This document shows positions 11,903 through 22,168 of a DNA stretch of 64,000 bases, in pieces; position 1 is the stretch's first letter, and the number at the start of each line of letters is the position of its first letter. The stretch is from Cucumis sativus (Eukaryota; Streptophyta; Magnoliopsida; Cucurbitales; Cucurbitaceae). The notes beneath the pieces are model-generated. The model had not been told where the DNA came from. It did not search any database and saw nothing but the letters and a program-made list of their open reading frames with translations. The stretch covers positions 21,480,307 to 21,544,306 of the forward strand of contig NC_026661.2 in the NCBI RefSeq assembly GCF_000004075.3. The letters run 5' to 3'. A program made the position numbers and the translations under genes.

Positions 11903-13980
11903 ATGTGTGGAGGTGCTATAATCTCCGGCTTCATTCCGCCGATTCGCTCCCGGCGAGTCACCGGCGAACACCTTTGGCCTAATCTCAAGCAACCTGCCTT
12001 CGGAAATCAATTGTCCAAGCCGGTTAAGTCTGATATCATTGACATTGATGATGATTTCGAGACTGATTTCCAGCATTTCAAGGATGATTCCGATTTGGAA
12101 TTTGATGTAGAGGAGCTCCTTGATACTAAACCTCTTGCCTTTTCTGCTGCTGGAGACCATCCTGTTCCTTCTGCTCGTGGTAACTTTCTTTTCCTAAATT
12201 CATTTCACTTTTTGGATCGGTGTTTTGAGCTTGATTTTATGCCTTACTGCTTGTCTGAAGTTGATCGTCTGTCTATGTTCTGATCAGTGGATGATGGGTT
12301 TTAATGCATGGCGTCTGCTTGTTCTCTTTCTGTTTTCAACATTCAGCTGGTTTATGGTAGATCCGTTATCGCCTTCTTGATTTTGGTAGATGTTTAGGGG
12401 AGTACGGTATTTTCTCTGGAAATTCACTTTCTGATCATTAGGTATCGAACTGCAGAAGTGATTTTTTTTTTTTTTTTAGGAATAAACTGAGAAATATTCT
12501 ACTGATTTTAAATGAAAGAAAAGGGGAAAAGAGGGATGGAGAGCTAGATCTAGCCAATAGCCATGGATTTAGATTTTTTATTTGATTATAGTCAAGCTTT
12601 TCCGCCTCAAATTTTTAGATTTTTCTCATTTGTACCCTAAATATTGACGAAAGAAATTACCGTATAATTGAACTTGTTCTATGATGTTTATTGCTTTTAA
12701 TTTTATAAATGAAAATTCTTTCGTCAATATTTTTCGATCGGCTAACGTAATTGCTAGATAAATCGTGGCTTAGTGGTTGGTCATTCCTAAAATGCCTCGA
12801 ACCTAATTTTTGGTCTCTCGCTTTATTCTTTCTTTTTCTTTTTGGTGGTCCTTCTAATTAATCATCTTATTATAGCTAATAATTGGTATTTGAAAAAAAG
12901 TGAATCATCAGTTGAACTTTTTCGAACATTTTCTACATACTCTGTCTTTTGTAGTTTCTGAATCCCTTAAACCCTGTTTATTTTCTTGACAGGGATGGAT
13001 TAATTTTTGTTACTATGTTTTTTCTGTCTTCCTGATCTGTGTACTCTTTATTCTTCATTGCTTTAATAAGGTATATGTACTTTGCAGCTTCAAAGTCTGT
13101 AGAATTCTCTGGACAAGCTGAAAAATCAGCAAAAAGAAAGCGAAAGAATCAGTACAGGGGAATCCGACAGCGACCATGGGGTAAATGGGCAGCAGAAATC
13201 CGCGACCCACGTAAAGGAGTTCGTGTGTGGCTGGGCACTTTTAATACTGCTGAAGAAGCTGCTCGAGCATATGATGCTGAAGCACGACGAATTCGTGGAA
13301 AGAAAGCCAAGGTTAACTTTCCCGACGAAACTCCACGAACCAGTGGAAAACGTTCAGCAAAGGCAAACCTTCAGGAACCACTTCCCAAAACTAGCTTGGC
13401 AAAGACCCAACCAGATCTAATCCAGAACAATAATTTCGTGAATAACTCCGATGAAGCATACTATAGCACGATGGGTTTCTTGGAGGAAAAACCACTTACA
13501 AATCAACTTCCCAACATGGATTCATTGGCTACGAATGGAGATATTGTAATAAAAACTAGTCCAGCATCTTCTGATGTTGTACCCATGTACTTCAACTCAG
13601 ATCAAGGAAGCAACTCCTTTGATTACTCTGACTTTGGATGGGGAGAGCAGGGTGCAAGGACGCCTGAAATCTCGTCTTTTCTTTCATCTGCCATGGAGAA
13701 TGAAGACTCTCACTTTGTGGAGGATGCTTCTCCAAAGAAGAAAGTCAAGTATAGCCCAGAGAATACGGTGGTTTCTCAAGGCTCTGAGAAGACTTTATCT
13801 GAGGAGTTGTCTTCTTTTGAGTCTGAAATGAAATACTTCCAGATGCCATATCTCGATGGCAGCTGGGATGCATCAATGGATGCCTTCCTTGCAGGAGAGA
13901 CAGGGAACCAGGACGGTGGAAACTCAGTCGACCTTTGGACCTTTGATGATCTTGCAGGAATGGTTGGCAATGTCTTCTAA
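11903..13980 (+). CDS. RAP2.2: Group VII ethylene-response factor (RAP2.2/RAP2.12 type)
   Basis: Nuclear AP2/ERF transcription factor of the oxygen-sensing ERF-VII group. Exons are 11903-12179 and 13088-13980; the 908-bp intron is in phase 1, and the product is 389 aa, the usual family length. The first ATG gives [13 protein letters not shown], the CMVII-1 N-degron; in this family Met removal exposes Cys2, whose oxidation and arginylation trigger PRT6-dependent decay in normoxia. A basic nuclear signal (SAKRKRKNQ, residues 106-114) leads into the AP2 domain at about 115-172 ([40 protein letters not shown]), a DNA-binding fold. The acidic C terminus ends [16 protein letters not shown], an activation-type motif. 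Residue 9 is Gly where I remember Asp in Arabidopsis members. AATAAA lies at 14011-14016. The RAP2.2 symbol rests on synteny; RAP2.12 is equally close by motif. Confidence 0.95.
12180..13087 (+). other. Intron of the ERF-VII gene
   Basis: GT at 12180 and AG at 13086-13087. Contains T tracts but no exon-like or element-like sequence that I recognise. The phase-1 junction splits an Ala codon and restores the frame into the NLS and AP2 domain. Confidence 0.85.
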
Positions 13981-16440
13981 GCAAACTTGTCCAGCTTGCT
14001 AGGTTATGTAAATAAAAGCTACATATTAGTGAGTTTGACCATCTTTATATCAGTTCCTCCCTAAGTTTTTGAAACATGTATACTCCTTCCTTCAGGATGA
14101 TATGATATATCTTTTGTTTTGAGCTCGTACAATCTTGAAAAATCTCATATGACTTGTTGCAGGAACATTTGTGATCTGTTATGGGAATGGACGTGAGAGA
14201 GATCTGCCTGCATAAGCAAAAATGGCCTAACAAACATAGCTATTGGTGTGTATGTTGAATGTGAGGACACTCTTAGTAGTACTTACTTGGTAGGCTTCAT
14301 TTCATGTTTCTGAGTCCATAATATGGGGAACTCAACTAATATATATGCTTGTACTGATAAAAACTACTTGTGGTGGTTGGTTTGTGCTGTGGATGTTGAA
14401 AACTTAATGAATATCATTTCTCTGCCTTTTGAATATGTATGAAATATGAATGATGGATGCCGAGTTGGTCGTGCCATTCCGAACGGTTTGTTTTCGTTAT
14501 CTTCTTTGCACTTAGAAAATATGCAATGAAAAATGTTTGTTGTGATTCCAGCCAATATGTTATCCTGTTTTTAGATAATTTTTTTCAATTCTTTGTGAAT
14601 TATGATGGGATTGTGAAGATCTTTACTGTCAGTAATTGAAAGTGTTTTTATAAACTGAGTTGCAGCTTTTTGAGGAGGAGGAGGAGAAGAAGAGGCATGG
14701 GGAATTCAGAGGAAAATGAGTGGGTGTGGTGTCTGTATAATCAAAGTAAGTGATGTGCCATTTCTTGACCATACTTTCACCACTCACATGTTTGTGTAAG
14801 CAGCAGCTGCAGAGCAAGTTCCTATTTTAAGCCTTTTCTTCTTGCATGTGATTTGATTCCACCCTTTTACCAAACTTTTCCAACTCCTGAATTCCTTCTT
14901 TTGTTATTATTTTCAGCCCAAAAACTTTTTAAAAAGAAAACCACACATTTAGAAAAATATTGAAAAACTATTTTAGTTTTTAACTTTAATTACAAGGTAT
15001 TTGAATTTTGATCTTCTCAAATATTTGGTGTTTAGAGTTTTGAATTTTCTCTTTTTTTTGGCAAGCAATTTTCTAATAAATTCTTTTATAAACATCTTAA
15101 TTTCTTTTTGTATTTTTGTATTTTTGTAGATATGTGATTTTTTTAAATTGAAAAATATAAGTTTATAGCAATTTGAGTTTAGGGTTTAGGGACGAAATAT
15201 ATAGATTTAAAGTTTAAATTCTGAGGTGTGTAGATGAAATTTGTAACTTAGAAATTAAAGGATCAAGAGACAAATTTCAAAGTTCAATATGATTAAATTT
15301 ATAAGCTATCCTGTTTTTTTGGTCCCTATTTTAGATTTTAAAAAGGTCACTTTTACAGAAAAGGTATCTAATTCAGTAATTTGGAACTATTTTTTAACCT
15401 ATGATTTGAATATATAATATGAAGAAACTCTAAAGTTAGATCTAGAAATGAGTTCATTTGGTGGGTGGGAATGTGGGATGACTCATCCTATTGATAAAAC
15501 CCTATCCTTACCCATTTGAGACTCTAATGAACCATAAAAAAACAAAAGAAGAAATATACTCTTTATGACAAAACACCAAAATCGTTTTTCTTTCAATTTT
15601 CCCTAATTTTCTATATTAAGTTCTAATCATATCGTGCATGATTGAGTTTGTCTAACGATATCTTCTAATTACAAAATTTTGACAATCATTAATTGTACCA
15701 TAGAAAAATAAAAATATAATTTTCCAATAGCATTGACCTAATTCCATTGATAGTCAATTATAGTTGGTTTGCTTCATAAATATAATTTGATTGTTTTAAC
15801 TTGAACATTTTGCAATTGGATTATGATTTAGATGGTTTAGTTTAGATCGAAAATCGAGACAACTAACAAAACGGAAGGTCCTTAATCTCCATAAGGGAGA
15901 TTCTGGTGTGAAAAGAAAATTTGACAAAATTTTATAAAAAACTGAACGGCTTAATTTGAAAATTTAATAAATCAACCCTAATCAATTTGAAGGAACAATT
16001 TAGTCTTAAAACCCGTCGGAGGCTCAATTATAGCTCAAGTTTAACCATGCAATTAGACTTTATTGTTTACACATTTGATAGTAAGTTTTACGCAACACAG
16101 AAAAAGAGTAAAAAACAATCGTATTAGACCAACTTTTCTAATAAGATGGATTAGGTTTCCACATAAACTGAGTATTGTTCAAAAGAAGAAAAAAAAATGT
16201 ACTAAATTAAGAATAAGAACACTTGTAATTTACTTTATTATTATTCAAAAGAGAAAAAAATTTCATATTCTTAATATTGTTATTGAGATTAAGAATAGGA
16301 ATACTAAGATCATAGCTTACCGAGAACGAAAATTCGTTACGTTTACATCAAGTTTGAGATTAAGAATCTAAAGTAAGAAATCAAATTCGAAATTTGTATT
16401 CTTAATTTAATCTGTGTTCTTCCTGTCCCCTAAAATGGGC
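13981..16440. other. 3' UTR and intergenic DNA between ERF and LEA_2 genes
   Basis: The first 650 bases are less AT-rich than the rest and probably include the ERF 3' UTR (AATAAA at 14011; a TTGTTGCAG acceptor-like site near 14160 leaves room for a 3' UTR intron). A GAGGAGGAGGAGGAGAAGAAG purine run lies near 14674. From 14900 on it is plain AT-rich sequence with no gene seen. Confidence 0.5.
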
Positions 16441-16448
16441 ATCCATCC

Positions 16449-18802
16449 ATGGATGTTCTTGAATTCCAAACTCCATTTTCCCATCGCTTTTGCTGCAAAC
16501 AGATCTGTACGCTTTATACTTTAAAACGATTCTGCTTTTTCCTTCTCTTCCTCGCTATCTTTTCAATCATCGCCATTGCAATCGCCGCTTTGCCTGTAAT
16601 TTTCTTGTTGAAGCCTCGAGAACCCATTTTTTCTCTCCATTCAGTGCGATTGGATTGGTACAACATTACCATCAGATCTGGATCTCCAATTCTCTCATCT
16701 GTTTTCACTCTGACTCTCAATTCCCAAAACCCTAACAAACTCGGAATCAAGTACAGCCCGTCAAGGCTTCTCTTGATCTACGATGAATCCGCCGTGATCG
16801 GAACGATTCGAGTCCCGGAAGTGTTCCAGCCTGCTCGTAGCGGGGAACGGATTGTTCGAACCCGTCTGTTGTTGCATCAATTGGATGTGGATTTGTTGGA
16901 GACGACGAGAGAATTTGTTGAAATGAAAATTATTGGTGATGTTGGTGTAGAGCTGTTTGTGCTTCACATGAAGGTGATTAAGATGAAGGTGAGGGTTCCC
17001 TTTTCTTCCTCTCTTTCTTTCTAACAATCAATTATACTCATAAACCTACAAAATTTACAATTGAGCCTTAAACTTACCTAAATTTTAAAATAAAACGCTT
17101 AAATTTGAGGTATTTTCAAATATAGTAAATAAAACAAATAAAATTTTAGATTTTATTATAAATAGATGATAATTTTGTACATTTTATAAATATTTTCAAT
17201 GATTTGACATTTATAACAATTTTTTATTTGAAAATTCAATTATATCATTGTTGGATTCAATTTTTACGATTATCGTGAGTACGAGGTTCAATTTCAACAA
17301 TTTTAAATGTTTAGGGGTTCAATTGTTATTATTAAAAGTTTATAGATGCCATGGTTGTGATTTTTGCAATTTGAAAAAGAGGGTATTTTCAAATAAAGTA
17401 AATAAAACAACGTATTTATAAAATACAACAAAATTTTATATTATATTAGAAGTTGATGATAATATTAATTAATTTGTAAATACTTTCACCTGTATGAAAT
17501 TTACAGTCATTTTTTTGTTTGAAAATTGGTTGGATTCGGGAAGTTTAAAATAATGTTTAGGGATTTAATTGTTATTATGGAAAGTTTGTGGGTAATTAAA
17601 ACTAGGATTTTGCAATTTGGAAGTTGGATGTTCTTGTTTGATGGGAGATGGAGTTTGGGTTAATTTGAGATGAATGAAGGTTGAATTAATGAAGAATTTT
17701 GGTTGTAGGTTGCTTTAAAATGCGATGTGGATATTGATTACAGAAAGCTTAATTTCAGAGAAGAAATACTTGGCAATGGAGAATCTGTAGGAAAAGCTTT
17801 GGTATGTGCTCTCTCCTTTGTAATAAATCAAATTGCAACTTAAAAGAAAAAGAGCACATCTAACAACAAAAACTAAGAAATATAGTAAAATTATGGGTTG
17901 TCGATCGTAACTTAGACGTTAGACGTAGATGAGAGTCTATCACACTAAAATAGTAATATTATCATTTTTAGGGTAACAATTTTTTGTCTTAATTTTCGTA
18001 TTAAGTCTTAGTTTATGTAATTTTTAAAAAGAAATATGAAGATTTTTTTAAAAAAAAACAAATAGAAAATTCATGTATAAGAAAAGATGGTAGAAAATTT
18101 AGAGCCAATAATAGGAAAGACTAAAGAAAGTTTAAGCAAATAAGTAATTGATTTACACATTTTCATAGGATAAAATTATAATAATTGGAGTTAGTTTATT
18201 TTTCTTAATAAAGGGAACTCCACAAGCAAACATTGGTAAAAATATAAAAAGAATTTATGTTTATTAATAAAAGAAATAATAAAAAAAAAACAATTGAAAC
18301 TATTTACAAAATATAAAAATATATGTTATATTTCGTAAATATTTGTTTTTAATCGTTCACCAAAATTTCTCGATAAAATTAGCTATGCAATTTGTTAACA
18401 ATATTTATAAACAAAAAAAAAAAAGAAAAAAGAAAAAAGGGTTCAAAATAGTATATTTTACAAAATATTTACAATTCCAAAAATCAAATATGTTTTGTAT
18501 TTTATTTCTTTTGTTTGAGTTTAAATAATTTGTTCTTTTCTAAAAAAAATTAAGAGAATTTTTTAAAATAACAAAATAAGTTAAAATATTTACACTATAA
18601 CAAAATTTTGGATTCTATCAATAATATTCTTTAGTAATAAAGGTTGAAGATATTATTATTTTTTATAAAAATTGCCATTTTAGAAGATTTTTAAAAAATT
18701 AAATGAATTAAAAATTAATTTAATTTGCTTAATTTTCAGGATTCAATTCCTTCAAACTCCAAGACAATGTCTTCAAAGTGTGGGATCGCTTTTTACTTAT
18801 GA
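16449..18802 (+). CDS. LEA_2 / NDR1-HIN1-like (NHL) membrane protein
   Basis: Three exons, all phase 0: 16449-16988, 17709-17801 and 18740-18802, ending TGA; 231 aa. A short Cys/aromatic N terminus (residues 1-27) is followed by one membrane segment at about 28-53 (FCFFLLFLAIFSIIAIAIAA). The outer part has the LEA_2 beta-sandwich pattern: VRLDWYNITI, the hallmark LNSQNPNKLGIKYSPS, an IGTIRVPEVFQPARS loop, then VALKCDVDIDYRKLN in exon 2. Members such as NHL proteins sit in the plasma membrane or ER and are linked to stress and defence; no enzymatic function is known. The third exon (DSIPSNSKTMSSKCGIAFYL) is short and rests on splice fit and a family-like Cys near the end, so it is the least certain part. 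An earlier ATG at 16434 is out of frame. Confidence 0.82.
17095..17610 (+). repeat. Diverged tandem duplication inside LEA_2 intron 1
   Basis: About 17095-17370 and 17375-17610 share GGTATTTTCAAATA, AGTAAATAAAACAA, a TTTGAAAATT block, a GGGGTTCAATTGTTATTA/GGGATTTAATTGTTATTA block and TTTTTGCAATTTG/TTTTGCAATTTGG in the same order. This is an old direct duplication within the 720-bp intron. Confidence 0.55.
17802..18739 (+). other. Second intron of the LEA_2 gene
   Basis: GT at 17802 and AG at 18738-18739. AT-rich, with a partial family A repeat at about 18555-18680 (TTAAAATATTTACAC, AACAAAATTTTGGATTCTAT). No exon seen. Confidence 0.6.
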
Positions 18803-18808
18803 AAGTGC

Positions 18809-18849
18809 TTATAAGTAATTACTTATAACTAACAAGTAATTACTTGTTA
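18809..18849. repeat. Two adjacent perfect 20-bp palindromes
   Basis: TTATAAGTAATTACTTATAA at 18809-18828 and TAACAAGTAATTACTTGTTA at 18830-18849 are each perfectly self-complementary and share the core AAGTAATTACTT. Their centres are 21 bp apart. They begin 7 bases after the LEA_2 stop codon and could form a cruciform or RNA stem in the 3' UTR, or bind a dimeric homeodomain-type factor. Confidence 0.8.
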
Positions 18850-20975
18850 AGTGTTTTGTTTAGTATCTTTTGGGTTTATTTCTTTTGTAGTGTGTTTGTT
18901 TTATTTACTAAGTTTCTTCATTATCCCATTACTTTTACTTTTTTTCCCTTCTCATGAGAATCTTCATGCTTTTATTTTGTTATTGGTATATACACATTGT
19001 TTACGGTATCAAAAAATTGATCATTGCCAACAAGAGCTTATAGTTTAAACATTTGTATATAGTGAGACTTCAAGAGGTTCCGAAATCAAATCTTCCACTC
19101 CTAACTTATACTAATAAAAGCAAAGAACCAATCATTATGTACGATTAATTGACCATGACTTTAAAAAAAATATATAATGTGTAATTCTTTCAACGAAGTT
19201 ATCAATGATCCGATTGATTCAAACATTCAGTCAATTTATTCTAAATTATATTAGTGAATTTATAACCATTTAACTTCTACTGTTCGCAAATTGTGTTTAT
19301 TTAGTATTCAAATATATATATATTTTGGTAGTAAATAAAAATTTATTAAGGACGAAGGGATAAGTTGACACGTTGTAAATCTATAAATGATTGTTAAATT
19401 CAGAGTAAATTGTAAAAACAACTTCTTGACTCTCAAACTTACAATTTTTGTGGAGATTATGGTAACAACAATGTAAGTTTGAGATTTCAGTTTCTATCAA
19501 TCTAATTTTTTTTTTTTGAAATTCGAGACTTATTCAATTTTTTATTTGATAGGATAGTTGCAACTAACCACATATTTTATGAACATATTTTACAATTTAC
19601 CTTAATAAAATTAGATACGATTAGATTTTGATAGTTGATTAAAATCATAGTCAAATATGGCAAGTAACCTAACAATAAGGACAAATCACAAATTATTTCC
19701 CAATAATTTGTCTATTAACAAAATGGAACATTGTTATCATATAATAATAATAATAACAAAACCATATAGTTTATTAATTTAACACAAAAATGGATCTCGA
19801 AATTAAATTTTAAAAAAAAGCATAAGAAAATGATTAAACAAATGGTAATTATTGTTGGAGACAAAGTGATGGGGTCGGTTGTTGCATACTTTATTTTTCT
19901 GATTTTTCCTTATTTGTTATAGTACTTTATTATCTAACAAATTCTTGAGATTCGGAAATAAATAATAATAATAATAATAATTAAAAAGCATTTCACTGTT
20001 TTTAATAAAATATTTATATATTAAAAAAAAAGAAACAGATAGCTCCATACTTTTTAAAAAATAATTTTTAAAAATTTATTTTCAACACCTTTTGTTTCTT
20101 GACGGACCGATTTTAATTTGGTCAGTCGACTTGATTTTTCAATCTATCATACTCGGTCCTATTTTTAATGAATAAAATTGTATCAAAACAGAAAAACTAC
20201 CGTAATAGCAATTTTTTAAAAAAATATGTAAATTTTATTCACAATAGACCTTATGTAATGTCATGTCCTTTCATCCTAACTCACATGCATCTTAAGACTA
20301 TGTCACATGTAATAGAATTGTTTCGAGCTAAACATGCATAACTTTGAAATTTATATGATTGAGCCACTGAAAATGAATGTGTGCATTGTTTGTATAGATA
20401 GTAATTATTAATTCTTTTAAGTTTTCATTAACATTATTTTCATGTCATTAAAATCTCCTTTGTTAAAATGTGATACTCGTGCATTTATGTTCCTTCTTAA
20501 ACTCGTAGCGTTACACTGTATATGTTAGTGTCACCAATAGAAGTAAGCGTCAAACTTATATAAATTTGCTAACCAAACCTCAAACTTTTTATTATAAAAA
20601 TTTAGATCAAACTTATAAAAATATTAAAATAACATGGAATTCTAATAAATGTTTACTATGGTATTGGTTCGAGTTCAATTTTTGCAAGTATTATAAATTT
20701 GAATGCTTCCTTTTTATAATTAGTTCTAACTGTGTAATTTACCTTTTGTTTTTATTTTTTCAATCCATAATGATGGTGACTCCATTTTGTTGGTTTGTTT
20801 AATTGTTTTTGCTAAAGACTAAACTTTGATGCCTCGGTCTATTTAAATGTTTATTATTTTATACAAGTTTATAATTTCAAACTTTGACTAAAAAAATTAA
20901 TTTGAGTTGAAAAGTTTGAATTTATTTGATTTTGCAGTTTGATAAGAATTATGGGAACTATTTTGTATAAGATTT

Positions 20976-21024
20976 ACACATCAAAGCATACATTGTAATT
21001 GACACATCAAAGCATACATTGTAA
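20976..21024. repeat. 26-bp tandem duplication
   Basis: ACACATCAAAGCATACATTG occurs at 20976 and again at 21002, with TGTAATTG between the copies. Two near-exact units in intergenic DNA, hence a recent duplication. Confidence 0.75.
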
Positions 21025-21574
21025 AAATCAATTAGAGAAGTCCAATAATGGGTTAACATAATATAAATTAGACAAGAAGAAAAAGAAAATAGAGCTTTAA
21101 ATCTCCACTTTAATCCAATATCAAACTAAAATAATGGAACAAAAATCTTAAATACATTGCTATTTTGTAGAGAAAATATCATTAATTAAAAGCAAATTTT
21201 GATAAAATGTATAGTTTTTAAATCAATTTATTAATTTCAAATTGTACAATTAAAAACTACTTAAAATATTTATAAATATATTAATAGCGGTAGATAGCAC
21301 TAAAAAAATAAAGCTATTTACAAAACGAAGTAATGGTTGAAGTTTATTATATTTTGTAAATAGTTTCAATATTTTGTTACTTTTAAAAATATATTGTACT
21401 ATGATTGTAAATATTTTGGTTCGTATTATTAAATTTGAAAACAATCCTCAAATGTTACTAATTTTCCCAACTCTAAATTTTAAAAGCTCCAAACCTTTAA
21501 AACGGTCCATTTTGGTAGGATTATTTAATAACTAAAATTTATTTTATTGCAAAACTTGTTTTTTTAATATTTTT

Positions 21575-21745
21575 AAAAATAGAAAAATCAATTAAAATAT
21601 TTACAAATTATAGCCAAATAAATTTTATTAATGATAATCACCAATAGACTTCTACGACGATCTAGCATATAATTAGTGTTTATTATTAATAGAATATAAA
21701 AAAAAATTATATGTTATAAATATTTTTCTCAAATTTACTCTTTAT
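21575..21745. repeat. Palindromic AT-rich dispersed element (family A)
   Basis: Left arm TTAAAATATTTACAAATTAT with TTATTAATGATAATC; right arm TTATTAATAGAATATAAA with TATAAATATTTTTCTC. The inverted symmetry matches the other family A copies. Confidence 0.55.
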
Positions 21746-22000
21746 TATAATTTTTTTATTAAATATATAGACAATTGCTTTCCTATTAAGTGAAATTATA
21801 AGATTGGATCACTTTCAAACATTGACATTTTATAATAATACTAAAGTTATATTGAATTTAACTAATTAGCTACAAATTTAAAGGAAGCAAATTGCTTAAA
21901 TAAACCAAACCATACATAAACTAAAGGTTTCTCTAATTGAAACCTAATGTACCTATATAGAGCAAGTTTCTAACCATTAGTGGTTTCTTTCCAATGTTTC

Positions 22001-22007
22001 TATAAAT
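22001..22007 (+). promoter_or_regulatory. TATA box of GDSL gene 1
   Basis: TATAAAT lies 162-168 bases before the start codon, a plausible distance for a transcription start near 22030 and a leader of about 140 bases. Confidence 0.5.
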
Positions 22008-22168
22008 GTCAAACGTATGAACACTCATTTGAACTTTGGAGAAAAACACTCCCAATAAAATCACTTTTTTCCTTCTCTTTTTTAAATACAAAATTTCAAT
22101 AAAATAATCTCTTTATATGTTCACTCCAACAAAACAAGAATCGGTTCTTCATCTAACAATTTGAGAAG

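Larger units (their letters stand above)
18850..22000. other. AT-rich intergenic region before GDSL gene 1
   Basis: No gene seen. Contains an (AAT)n run near 19957-19981, a 26-bp tandem duplication at 20976-21024, a family A-like inverted pair at about 21250-21410 and a full family A copy at 21575-21745. Confidence 0.6.

Noticed and set aside
13223..13984. Additional frames on both strands over ERF exon 2
   Set aside because: Shadows of the AP2-domain exon.
14697..14760. Possible short exon MGNSEENEWVWCLYNQ with a GTAAGT donor
   Set aside because: Only 16 codons, no partner exon or homology found; chance splice consensus is likely.
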